From Panax quinquefolius (Eukaryota > Streptophyta > Magnoliopsida > Apiales > Araliaceae): a stretch of DNA of 64,000 nucleotides. The DNA is taken from the NCBI GenBank assembly GCA_020205615.1, contig JAINUW010000731.1:1-64000 (forward strand). The letters are read 5' to 3'. The position numbers and the translations under genes were made by a program. The notes under the pieces were generated by a model. The model was not told where the DNA came from. It worked only from the letters and a program-made list of their open reading frames with translations, and did no database searches. Shown in pieces: positions 12,496 to 23,428 of this stretch. How positions within the stretch are numbered: position 1 is the first letter of the stretch; the number at the start of each line of letters is the position of its first letter.

Positions 12496-12535
12496 TTGGA
12501 CCGATTCATGAATCGCCATTATTTAGTCCATTCTC

Positions 12536-12545
12536 CTATAAATAG
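12536..12545 (+). promoter_or_regulatory. TATA box of B 3' LTR
   Basis: CTATAAATAG, about 140 bp upstream of the donor-like GGTAAGG. Confidence 0.75.
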
Positions 12546-12964
12546 AAGCTTAATTCTTCTTTCATTCTCACCAATTCACTGAGATTCACAAGAGACACTA
12601 TAGAGAGAGAAACTATAGAGAGCAAGAAGAATAGTATTCTGCTACTTCACTATTGCAGTATCCAGCCTTCTACTAAGGTAAGGGGTATTATTTCTTTCGT
12701 ATTCATAAGAAATACTATTTTTCGTATTCATCCTTTAATATGTCAAAATAACCTGTCTACGCGGATTACGTACCGTATGACAGGTCAAAATGAATTTGCA
12801 GTTTCGTATGTTATTTCTTTTCAAATTCTTAAATCTAAACTTACTATGGTAAGTATTGCTTCTATAATCCTTGAAATTAGTGGAATATCCTTCAGTTTTG
12901 CGCTTCATCCAGTATCGTTTCATTGGAATATTGATCTAAACTTTCTCATTAAATATCAATATTT

Positions 12965-13232
12965 TCACCCGGGGTACTTTTCATGGGTTACTATTCACCC
13001 GATTATTATTCGCTAGAATATTATTCACTCGGGTATTCGGGGCACTTTTCATGCTGGGGTACTATTCACGAGTTACTATTCACGGGTTACTATTCACCTA
13101 ATTACTATTCACTCAAATATTGTTCACTCGGGTATTCGGGGCACTTTTCATGTCGGGGTACTATTCACGTGGTACTATTCTCGAAGTACTATTCAAAGGG
13201 TACTATTTATGGGGTACTATTCACCAAAAAAT
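12965..13232 (+). repeat. TACTATTCA[C/T] minisatellite-like field (B)
   Basis: About 17 irregular copies of [T/G]TACTATTCAC..G, mostly every 13-16 bp, with larger units repeated (GGTATTCGGGGCACTTTTCATG occurs twice in near-identical form). The same motif field occurs at the same relative place in both J LTRs. Confidence 0.8.
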
Positions 13233-13532
13233 TTATTTTTTTTCTATTCAAATTATTTTTGATACATTGATATTAATCTTGAATTTTACTCCACAAAGCA
13301 GTATCATGTTCAAAATTTGGACATTATTGAATTCTGGATAAATTAAGTTATAAATCTTTAAAAATTTATCATTTGCTTTTTTTTAATTGAATTCTTATAT
13401 CATTGTCATCATCCACATGCTTATATTGTGATGAAAGTAATTTTTGGCTTACGTGCATAGATGGACTATTGATTAATATGATTATAACCAGGGATAATTC
13501 GGTATGATCATGACCACTGATGATTACACGAA

Positions 13533-13607
13533 TATTATTCGCCTGTAGTGCAAGAATAATTTGTGGACGTGATACTAATGAATATCCTTGGCTCGTAGTG
13601 CAGGGAT
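13533..13607 (+). other. Two LTR hairpins (B, 3' copy)
   Basis: The counterpart of 2613-2687. Hairpin 1 (13533-13558) is partly decayed in its left arm. Hairpin 2 (13584-13607) keeps ATCCTTG / CAGGGAT with loop GCTCGTAGTG. Confidence 0.7.
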
Positions 13608-14132
13608 GATTCGATGATGTGATTTATTTATTAAGGTGAGTCCCAGCGATAAAGTTAATGATAAACTTTTTAAATCATAGAAGATAGTAGATATCATGCT
13701 CTACTTGACTCTTCTAATGGATTGCTTGTTTCATTAGATTAAACTTGTTGTCTATTATATTCTATCGGTTTAACATTGTTGAAGGCTTAGGATAACTTAT
13801 TCTCGTATTATCTTAGTCATAATATTTTTCATGGGCTAGTTAAACTCACCCTTTACTTCCATTGTTCTCTTCAGGAAATGAGAACGTAGCTTGAACTAGT
13901 CGAGGAATGGAGTGATGGTCCGAGATGGTGTTATAGTAGTCCTCACTATTCTATAAAATAGTGTGACAATAAATGTAATGAGGACTCCATTTGAGTTTGG
14001 ATATGGTCTAGAAGACAATATTCGTGTAAAAACTCTTAGCTTATGTTGTATAATTAAGTTTGTATTTGTATTCGGTACCATGTAATTGGCCACCTAAGAT
14101 GGGTGATGTATACCTATTTTGGGGGCGTCACA

Positions 14133-14815
14133 TGATGTATCACCAGTTTTGCCAGTTGATCAACCCGTTCATTGATAGACTTCATTTCTCACTCTATCAT
14201 AAAAAAGAATTTTGAATAATCCCACTTATCAGAATTATCTTGTTGTTTTGGGGAGAATCACCTACATATTTGAGGTAATTGGAACTTTCTCCACTCCTTT
14301 GCTGATCATATTGACATTCTCTTCCTTGTGTTGAGGGAGAGGGTTATCTTGCACATGTGGTTATTTTGGATTTATTACCACGACGTCATCACTGTCTATT
14401 AGATTCTGGATTTTGTGTTTGAGAGACCAACAATCTTAGGTGTCATGCCTCGGAGCTCCAGAATGATAAGCACATTTCTTGCTTTTATTAAAATTCTTTC
14501 CACTTGTATTGGCTAGAGGAAGGAGCTGGACAATTTTCTTCTGTGTTGTCAGAAGCATGAATATATTTTCCAATGAGTCCCCTAAGGGTGTGAAAAATCT
14601 TTGACGTCTTACCTCTCCAACTTTTTGCAATGGTGGATTTGAGGATTGTGTAGATGCTTGAAAAGGAGAATAATTTTTCCTTTGGAAGGGCAAGTTTTGA
14701 TTGCCTCTCTGAGTTTGTCCTTGCAGCACCAAGGATACATCCTCTTCTTTCTTTTTATGAACCCTCTGAGATTTATTCACATAATTTCCAGCTTAAAATT
14801 GCTTAGCCACGACTT
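14133..14815 (-). pseudogene. gag: Tat/Ogre-type gag of E, C-terminal piece
   Basis: Minus-strand gag sequence continuing from the piece at 29306-30215; the two join across the target duplication CTAAA of element D. It shows the Tat-lineage nucleocapsid motif CAYHSGAPRHDT followed, after a stop, by DCWSLKHKIQNLIDS, and basic NKSQRVHKKK upstream. The longest uninterrupted part is 14436-14780. Several stops are present. The lower end is cut by the 3' LTR of B at 14132, and no pol of E is in the window. Confidence 0.8.
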
Positions 14816-14835
14816 CTAAATGTTATGACCCGAGA

Positions 14836-15029
14836 GACTGAAAGTATAGTTAGGCGTGAGGTTTAACTAAAGACGATTATGTCAATAGATGATCATTAGG
14901 AAAAGGATGGTTATAAGAAACAGAAGTAGTAGGAATAGAACCTTTGCTAGAGGTTGTAGGAATAAAACATCCAGGTATGGGTGTAGTTTTAAGAAATTCT
15001 AAGGACGGAATTTTTATAAGGGTGAAGAA
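14836..15029 (+). pseudogene. 3' tail of D internal region
   Basis: About 195 bp between the 5' LTR stub and the 3' LTR. It resembles the end of gypsy pol plus polypurine tract, closing with ATAAGGGTGAAGAA just before the LTR. Too short and decayed for a domain call. Confidence 0.5.
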
Positions 15030-15743
15030 TGTGATAACCCGAAAAATTTGATTGTCTAGAATTTAAGTTTAAAGAATTAATTATTAATAAAATAAATTTT
15101 TATTAATAATATTATATGCTATGTTTTTATTAATAGTTCTAGAACCTAGGATAATTATAAAATGGGAGGATTCTGGCTACGGGCTAGACTGAACAAGTAA
15201 GAATTTTCAAGACGAAAATAAAAAAAATTCGAGAACAAAAATATTTTTGAGGAAAAAGATGAAATAGACACTATTTACCCGATGAAGCCCTAAGGGTTAG
15301 GGTTTGAATAACCTAAGCCTTTCCAAGAAATGTCAAAAGATTTGACGATAAAATGTTGTGAAATGTTGTAAAATGTCAAAAGTTTTTCTGGAAAAATTTG
15401 CAGAAATTAGACGAAATAAAGATGACAAAAAGTACAGGTATGTGCTTTTCATTCGTTTAACTATGTTAGGGGAAAACATGGAGGAAAACGCTTATCATCA
15501 AAAAGTGTTTTTCTATTTTTAAAAGTTCCGAAGAATGCGTAAAAGTAAATCTTTAAAGGAAAGACGAAATATCCAAAAATATATGGATTCCAAGAATCAC
15601 AGTTTTTCAAATTGTCGGACGAATCCCGAAAGGCAGAACCACGAATCTTCCAAGAGAAGCTTTATGAATAGTAAGGAGGTTAGTAAGAGGTGGGAATAGT
15701 AACTTTAGGGGTGAAATGACTATTTTTCCCCTAGCCTTGAAAT

Positions 15744-15752
15744 CTATAAAAG
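15744..15752 (+). promoter_or_regulatory. TATA box of LTR D
   Basis: CTATAAAAG followed by a GA-rich leader with (GAA)n at 15819-15842; donor-like GGTATT about 200 bp downstream. Confidence 0.65.
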
Positions 15753-16448
15753 AGAATTGTTAGTTGATTTCTTTGAAATCAACCAACACTTTGAGAGAGA
15801 GAGAAAGTTTGAGAGATTGGAGAAGAAGAAGAAGAAGAAGAAGGAAGAGAAAGAGCATGGATGCTCGGATCAGAGAAGATCGAGAAATAGAAAAGGTAGT
15901 AAATCGTCGGCTTTTTCTAGAGGAAGAAGAATAAAGAAGAAAGGTATTAAAAACCTAACTTATAAGTTTATTTTCTTTAAGTTTCATATGTTAAAAACAT
16001 AGCTTAATGAAAAGGGAATAAGGGATTTTAAGAATGATTTTCATGAGAAAATGAAGAAATAAGAATTAGAAGTTTAGTTTATAAATTTCCTAGGGAAAAA
16101 TGAATTTCGTAATGAATTTGAACGATCTTAATGAATCATATGAATGATTCAATGAAATAAGTAAGGAATGGTGTTTTATAACACCAAATTCCAAGAAACA
16201 GTGAAATCATAATCAAAGTATCAATTAAAAATAAATAACGAACGAAGAACGCGAAGAACACGAAGAACGTTGTTGATGGACAAATTTAAAATCATCGTAG
16301 TTATAACTTGTTATTGATGGACAAGTTTAAAACCATTACGTATAAGTTAGATACTTATTGCTTGGTTAGGGACGGTAGAAACGTTCATGAAGAATAAATT
16401 AAACTTAGTTATAACGAAGTTATGGCAAATGTTTTTTAAAAGACGAAC

Positions 16449-19310
16449 TGTGACGCCCCCAAATTCAGGTATCTTCCAACTCGACATATGGTGCTCCACT
16501 ATACTAAAACCCATACAATCATTCCATTGAAATACAACAAAATGAATGTAATTACTATCTTCTTATTACAATCAAAGTATAATCCTTCCTAGGTTCATAA
16601 ACCGGTTACATCGTTTGTTGTTCTTAATGTATAATACATACAACTTACTAATCTATTACACACTGGTTAAGAATCCATCTTAGATTTGCCCTTATCTCTC
16701 TTAGCATTCTCAGGACGTTCATCCTTAACTACAGTTATATAATTCACGCAAGAAGTGAGCATGACAACTAAGCAAGTTTTAACAAAGGATAACAGTAATA
16801 CCACCTTCGTGAATTATATTACAATTCCTACATAACTGAACAATAGTTATGAAGTATCATGAAATAATAATACTTTAATAGTTCATAACATCAACTCCCA
16901 AAGTATAGAATAGATTAGGAATTATGAACCAGGGAATCGACAGACCATGAACAAGAATTTCGGTTTTCATACTTAAAAAGATTTCACAACACTAAGGTTG
17001 TTACATCCAGCATTACTTACGAGCACTTCTAGGTGATCAGCCTATTGTACTCTATGTTGATTAACACTCATTCATTAAACGTATTTACGTTTAATATTTT
17101 TGGCAACTCGCTGCATCCATCGAATAATCGATGAAAATACTTTTGATTGTTCATAGACAAACCTTACCTTAGCGTTTCGTACTCAATTACTTGGCATAGG
17201 ATAGCGTTAACATTTCTATATAGAAAGATATGAATCATAATCAATCTATATCTTACTTAATAGTCTAGTGAAGTTAAAATCGCATCGAACCCTTTCTTTA
17301 AAACTAGTCGTGCAATTCAGTTCAACGAATCACATAAAACATGGCTAACTTGGAAGTTAGACAAGCGTTAAGAAAACTTTCCTTTTAGTGTCTTCAAATA
17401 ATTTAATCGACTGACCACAGCCTTTACAGAATCTACATGATATATTCACATAGCACACTGTAATTAGCTATCAAACAAATGTTCACATTGTTCTTACCAA
17501 CTTCTTTCTTTTCTATATCTTAGTTAATTTAATATTTACAATAAAGTCAACTCGACTCATTACCCTTTATTCCGGCTCATTACTTAACTAACATTATTAA
17601 CCTGACTCGAACATTGTTGATAAAGTACCAACTTTGTTCTTTATTCATAACCTATTAACATGCATTCAACTCCTAAGTTCAATACCATATACCTTAGTAT
17701 AGGTAGTATAGGAATAACTTTAATACACTTAAGAAGTATACAAACATTACTCCCTTAGGTCTCTGAACAATTGAAGTTCAAAACCTAAGTCGCTATCCAA
17801 AGTCTTACACTTTGTCATGTGCTGCCGACCTCTATAATATTAGATCAGTCATGCATGGCCGCCATCAGCTGATTAACTCCTGCGGTCTCAACTTGTGGCA
17901 TGAGACTCTACTCAAATAGTGAAATTTGCAATGGCCATTTAATGAAAGGGCTAAATACATCTGGCCGACATCATGGCAAGCAACATTTTACACTACGTCT
18001 GGCCGCTACGCTCGCAGGACCTAAAGATCAAAAAATTTCCAAAGTTTGAAAATTTTGCGAAATTCCCTGTGGTCAGTAACTTCTTCTTCGTTATAAGCCC
18101 GATTTGGTCTGTTCAAAAGCCTACACGTCATAAATGACATACTCTACGTGTTCATATAATAATTTGTTACTTTCGAATCCAATAACTCAAAATTAACTAT
18201 TAAGTTCAATTTCTAAACGTTCGTAAACGTTAATGAGCGTTCAATGCTCATTTTCTTCATTTTAAGTCAGAATCCGATGATTCTAGAACCCACAACTCTT
18301 AATTACCCTATCTCACATGTTGACATTGAAAAACAACGTTTTCAAGTCTCACGTCAACTTCGACCTTCAATCCAAGAATTTCAACGTTTTCGACGTTTAA
18401 CGTCTAATTCCGTGAAATTCGCCATAACTTCATTACTAATGTTCTCTAAGCCAAATCTCATGGAATATTCCATGGATTTCATATCTACATCCTAACCAAG
18501 CAAGATGCATATATTAACATATTTATGGAGTTCAATCGTTTATTAACAATTGATCTCAACAAATAATATTTTCATGGTTTGAAACTATAACGAACCTATG
18601 ATTCTTATGATCTCATGACCTATAGAGATTGAATCTATGGTAAGTCATCTTTAATACAATATATACAAGACATATACCACCCATTTTATGATCCTCCAAG
18701 ATAAATGAAAATCAAAAGAGATGGAAATGAAAGATAAGGATTATTACCTCAAGAATTCTTATGAAATCTCTTGAAAACTCTAACTCAAAGCTTCCAAAGT
18801 ATATGTTTTGTGTAGTCTAGCTCTCTTTCTCTCTCAAATAATCTAGGTTGGGCAATTGAAAACTCCCAAATGGCCAAACCTAGCTTCCTATTTATAGAAA
18901 ATAGAATGGAGGGCATAATAGGCATTACACACAAACCTCCTTACTATTCACTCTTGGTCACCAAGTAAAATGCTTGGTGACCAAGCCTTATTCTTGGCTT
19001 GCACACCAAGGTGGTCGGCCCACCCTTTCCATGGTTCATCCCATGGGTTGCCCCATGGGTTTTACCCATTCGGTGACCCACCGATTCGATCCACGGTTTG
19101 GTTTTTATGAATTGGGCTTAACTAAATTAACATTGAGCCTTGACTTGGGCTTAACCCACTAATCACTTGGGCTTGTTCATTCAAATAATTGGACTAATTA
19201 ATAATCCAACTCAAATGAATTAACATAAGACTTAACTTAATTCTTTAATACGAATCGTATTCTATACATACAATTCACGTATTCTTTCCGTATACTACTG
19301 GTACAATAAT
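16449..19310 (-). repeat. 3' LTR of C, missing its first ~0.5 kb
   Basis: Matches the 5' LTR from its inner part to the terminal CGTCACA (plus-strand TGTGACG at 16449). It stops at 19305-19310, where AATAAT is shared by the LTR and the RNase H coding sequence. The plus-strand open frames at 18244-18495 and 18974-19162 recur in the other LTR and are not credible genes. Confidence 0.88.
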
Positions 19311-21086
19311 GTCACAGTCATAATCTTTTATCAGCTCTAACCACCTTCTCTGTCTCATGTTCAACTCCTTCTGTGTGAAGATATATTTCAGACTTTTGTG
19401 GTCCGTGCATATTTCACACTTCTCACCATATAGATAATGCCTCCATATCTTCAAGGCAAAAAGTACCACTACCAATTCTAGATCGTGAGTAGGATAATCC
19501 TTCTCATAATCCTTCAATTGATGTGATGCATACGCAATGACTTTGCCATGTTGCATGAGCACGCAACCCAGTCCTTTATGCGAAGCGTCGCTATACACTA
19601 AAAAGTTCCATGTATCATCGGGTAAAGACAATACAGGTGCCTCATTGAATCTCTTTTTCAACTCCTAAAAACTGTTCTCACATTTTTCATTCCACACATA
19701 CTTCACCAACTTTCTTGTCAGATTTGTCAATGGAGTAGCTATTTTTGAAAAGTCTGGAATGAACCTTCTATAGTATCCCGCTAACCCAAGAAAACTTCAA
19801 CCTCGACTTGGCGTTTTCGGTTGCTCCCACTCATTAATCGCTTTACTTTTAGGATCTACTGAAATGCCATCCTTATCAATAACATGTCCTAGAAACTGCA
19901 CTCTCTCAAGCCAAAATTCACACTTTAAGAATTTCGCATACAACGTCTCCTTCCTAAGTGTTTCCAACACTATCCTTAAATGTTCTGCATGATCTTCTGA
20001 CATCTTAGAATAGACTAGAATATCATCAATGAACACTACGACGAACTTGTCCAAATACTGTTTGAACACTCTGTTCATCATATCAATAAATACGACCGAT
20101 GCATTAGTCAACCCAAACGACATTACCAAAAACTCGTAATGACCATAACGAGTTATGAACGTCATCTTAGGTACATCCTCCTTCCTCACTTTTAACTGAT
20201 GATACCCCGTGCGCAAATCTATCTTAGAAAAATACTTTGCCCCTTTCAACTGATCAAATAGATCATCGATCCTAGGCAACGGGTATTTATTCTTAATCGT
20301 TAACTTGTTCAACTCGCGATAGTCGATACAAAGTCTTAACGACCCATCCTTCTTCTTGACAAACAACACTGGTGCTCCCCAAGGAGACACACTCGGTTGA
20401 ATGTACTTTCAATCTAATAGTTCTTGCAACTGAACCATTAACTCCTTCATCTTAATTGGTGCCATCCGATATGGTGCCCTTGAAATTGGTGTCGTTCCCA
20501 GTAACAGATCAATTATAAACTCAACCTCCCTGTTCGGTGGAATACCCGGTAACTCCTCCAGAAATACATCCGCGAACTCTTGCACTATAGGTATCTGGTC
20601 CAAGGATGTTCCCACTCTTTGGGTATCCACAACATGGTACAGATAACCTACACACCCTTTTCTCAACATTTTCCTAGCTTGTATCATCGACAGATAACAA
20701 GAGCGTCTCGGTGATTTACTACCGAAAAATACTACCTTGGTTTTCTTAGAAAGCCGAAGGTTTATGATTTTCCTATGGCAATCTATTACCGCCTTATGGT
20801 TAACCAACCATTCCATACCAAGAATTACATCGAATTCTTTTAACCTTATCGGTACCAAGTCTACCGATAACTTATTCCCTCTAATATCTACGCAATAATT
20901 CTTATGAATATGTTCAATGGGGATTATCTCTTCATTTGCTACCTTAACGTCTAAAGGTATTCGTGACTTCTCAAGGATTAAACCTAATCGCTTAGCAAAT
21001 TCACATGCTATAAAAGAACAAATAGCACCCAAGTCAAATAGCACATAAGCATTTATCTCATTGACCAAAATGATACCTACTACCAC
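19305..21086 (-). pseudogene. pol: pol of C: protease, RT, partial RNase H
   Basis: Reads from 21086 downward. The protease motif is FDLGAICSF (codons 21027-21035), where the usual DTG/DSG has Leu, so the catalytic motif is altered. The linker ELPGIPPNREVEF leads to RT. A TGA near 20406 interrupts the LLD...[14 protein letters not shown] stretch. RT is otherwise well kept: [20 protein letters not shown], catalytic FIDD (20022-20033), [11 protein letters not shown] stop near 19796 and one near 19662 follow. RNase H shows [33 protein letters not shown] and TDHKSLKYI. It ends at the deletion junction after KDYDCDI; the rest of pol is absent. Confidence 0.92.
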
Positions 21087-22222
21087 ATCTCATTGATGCA
21101 ACAAAGATCTTGGATGGTCATATTAAACATACAGAGTCGTGAGGGTCTACCCACTGATGGTGTTGGTCCAGTAATGGCTAACTTACCACTACCAGAACCC
21201 TTATTTTCATCTAAACCTTTCTTCGGGCAATTTCTTACCATGTGGTCCAATGACCCACAGATAAAACACCCCTGGTTCTTCTTAAGGTTAGGATAGTTGG
21301 GTGACAAATGCCCTTACTGCCCACAGTTGTAGCAAACTGCTTTCCCCTTTAAACAGACTCCAATATGAGTCTTTTCGCATGTCTTACATGCTTCTATTCT
21401 CCGCTTGGGCTCTCCTTGCTTTACCCCAGTATTCGCAGGGTTAAAACTCTTCATCTTTGGCAAGTTGCCGCTTTCACTGGCAACTTCAGCCTTACTCACT
21501 CCCTTTAACTTACTCTTATTTTTTTGTTCTTTGTGGTATTGAGACAATGCCTCACCGCCACCTTCAGCTATAATCTCCTTTTCCAGAATGGTCCCGTAGG
21601 AAGCACTCTGAAAACCGATATTCTACTATAGAGCCAGGGTTTCAAGCCCTGCTCAAACCTGCGCGCCTTCCTCTCTTCTGTATCCACCTGGTGTGGAGAA
21701 AACCTCGCCAATTCATTGAATTTGGTGGCATACTGGGGAACTGTCATATCCCCCTCGTTAAGTTCTAGGAACTTAATCTCCATCCTACCTTGCATGCTAG
21801 TAGGGAAATAGTTTTCGAAGTGGACCTTCTTAAACTGTTCCCACGTAACAGCTTCTGTCCTAGCCCCACCCTGGGGAGCCTCCCACCAGTAGTTGGCTTC
21901 CCCCTTCATCATGTAAGTCACAAAAGAAGTTTTCTGCGCCTCACCTACGTTTGTTATCACAAATGCCTTTTCAATCTCTTTTACCCATGTCTGGGCTTCT
22001 AATGGGTCCGTCGTTCTTCGGAACTCAGGAGGACCCACACTCTTAAATTCCTTAAAGGTAGTTGTTCTTACTACCCTAGGAGCTACAGGAATCCTACCCC
22101 CAACTTGGTTTCATGCAGTCGTTAATAAATTAACGAACTCTTGCATAGGGTTATTAGAACCCCCGCTGATTCTCATTATGAGACTCGGCCTCTTGGTTAC
22201 GTTGTCTCCTTCTTGGAGGCAT
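21087..22222 (-). pseudogene. gag: gag of C
   Basis: Chosen start ATG at 22222 gives MPPRRRQR, the common start of Tekay gags. A frameshift and stop follow within about 25 codons. The core then reads from 22038 with WVKEIEKAF, YMMKGEANYWWEA and FNELARFSPHQVDTEERKA. Further breaks lie near 21567 and 21313. There are two zinc knuckles: CYNCGQ...GHLSPN (first broken by a stop, last Cys replaced by Tyr) and CFICGSLDHMVRNC (intact CCHC spacing, near 21230-21280). Frame shifts into protease near 21086. Confidence 0.9.
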
Positions 22223-22667
22223 AATTCTTATAAAATAAATAAAGTTTTGTTATTATCTATTTAACTACTTGGTTAACATTCTCAAACAACAACAACCACT
22301 CATACCACAACAAGCACATTAAATAAAAACTTCATTTTATAAATATGCTTTTATAGTCAAAACTATTTACATCATGTTCCCTTAGCCAAAAGCTATTACA
22401 TATTATCCCGTGATTGCCTTCTAAAAAATTGGGATTTACAAAAAGACTACCCTTTAATTATACAAAAGAGGGCTTTACGTCACTACTACATACAAAAAGA
22501 TCTAATGATCTACTAACATTGTCGAACGTCATTCTCATATTTCTGATTTGCCAGATTCGACACTATATCGTATGCCGAGTCTGCCCGGACTCAATGGAAT
22601 AACAAGCAATTTTTAGCTTGAAATCCTCATGGGCACATTCGTGGATGTATGACATCCTAGCTATCTT
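22223..22667. other. Spacer between extra ORF and gag of C
   Basis: About 445 bp with no credible coding frame. AT-rich, inside the C leader. I see no repeat or structure here. Confidence 0.6.
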
Positions 22668-23159
22668 CTAGTCTTTTTCAACCAGTTTCTTTTGAAGTTC
22701 TAGAACCTCATCCTTATAGTCACGTGCTTTATCTGTCATAAGCACTTTCTCGTTGTGCTCTGACTCAAAGTCTGCCTCTACAGATTCCTTCGCCTCATAC
22801 AGGGCGTTTATCTCCTCATTCTGAGTTTCTATCACAATGCGCAGATGCACATTCCTATCCAACACAGAAAGATACAATGATCTCATTGTATCCGGAGATG
22901 TTGGCTCCTGAGTAGGTATCATCGTATTAACCGATGTCACCTCTATTTTCTCCTCCACGTCCAGCATCTCATTAAGGTATGATGCTAAACCCATTGTCTC
23001 TTCAGAGTATTCCTCCTCAGAGATGTACTCCTCAATGTCTGAGTTCTCTAGTACAACTAACGGTACCTCTGCCACTGGCATTGGTACAATTTCAACTTGG
23101 TTCACTGACTCTTCACTCAGAACGTGAATGTCTTTTTACATCATGCTATCGATCGACAT
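22668..23159 (-). pseudogene. Extra acidic coiled-coil-like ORF before gag of C
   Basis: I do not recognise this protein. It lies between the primer site and gag, in the same sense, where Tekay elements usually have only leader. From ATG at 23159 the frame has a TAA at codon 8, then runs open for 150+ codons to a stop next to LQKKLVEKD; an in-frame ATG at 23105 gives 145 residues. It is rich in Glu (DIEEYISEEEYSEE near residue 25). The C-terminal half, with VIETQNEEINALYEAKESVEADF, is heptad-like and probably helical or coiled coil. No signal peptide or membrane segment. Open length and biased composition suggest it was once translated; B and J lack it. Confidence 0.6.
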
Positions 23160-23413
23160 CTACAATAGCACATAACAAGTTGATTAGTACATAATAGACA
23201 ATAGTATAAGCACAAATCACATTTAATTTATTTAAGGTTACTTTCCATCTTTTAATTCTTTCGATACTGAGTTATCTCAATACCTTATTAATTCATTCAA
23301 CGCAAAATCATTTCTTCGGACTTTACCTTCCTTACGAGGTTATTAGCCTAAGGTTCTTCCACCCTTAAGTTTTATAACCTAAGGTTCTTCCCCCTTAAGT
23401 TTTATAACCTAAA

Positions 23414-23425
23414 GCTTTGATACCA
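23414..23425 (-). other. Primer binding site of C
   Basis: TGGTATCAAAGC on the minus strand, three bases inside the 5' LTR end at 23429; tRNA-iMet type. Confidence 0.9.
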
Positions 23426-23428
23426 ACT

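Larger units (their letters stand above)
2395..14132 (+). mobile_element. Element B: Tekay-type Ty3/gypsy retrotransposon, defective
   Basis: Order is truncated 5' LTR, tRNA-iMet primer binding site, gag, protease, RT, RNase H, integrase, chromodomain, polypurine tract and 3' LTR, the order of plant chromoviruses. Solo LTR I splits RNase H at 6028-9730. The 5' LTR keeps only its last 820 bp of about 2660. The shared LTR part differs by roughly 8% by eye, older than A. The 3' LTR end at 14132 abuts the Tat-type gag of E, so B inserted into E; the left target copy is lost. Confidence 0.9.
11471..14132 (+). repeat. 3' LTR of B (2662 bp)
   Basis: Runs from TGTAAGAACC to GCGTCACA. In order it holds a U3 with six short tandem repeats, a TATA box (12536), a donor-like GGTAAGG (12677), a TACTATTCA-rich repeat field, two hairpins and an acceptor-like CTCTTCAG (13867-13874). 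No coding region is credible. It is the same family as J, M and N. Confidence 0.9.

Noticed and set aside
12983..13270. Open frame of 95 codons with repeated YYSPDYYSLEYYS-like residues
   Set aside because: It is a translation of the TACTATTCA repeat field inside LTR B; no start context, and not conserved in J.
15757..16002. Basic 81-codon frame in LTR D
   Set aside because: Composition follows the GA-rich leader and (GAA)n run; it also crosses the donor-like site.
18244..18495. 83-codon plus-strand frame repeated at 25202-25453
   Set aside because: It is antisense LTR sequence present in both C LTRs by descent; no similarity to a known protein and no equivalent open frame in the related LTRs F or D.
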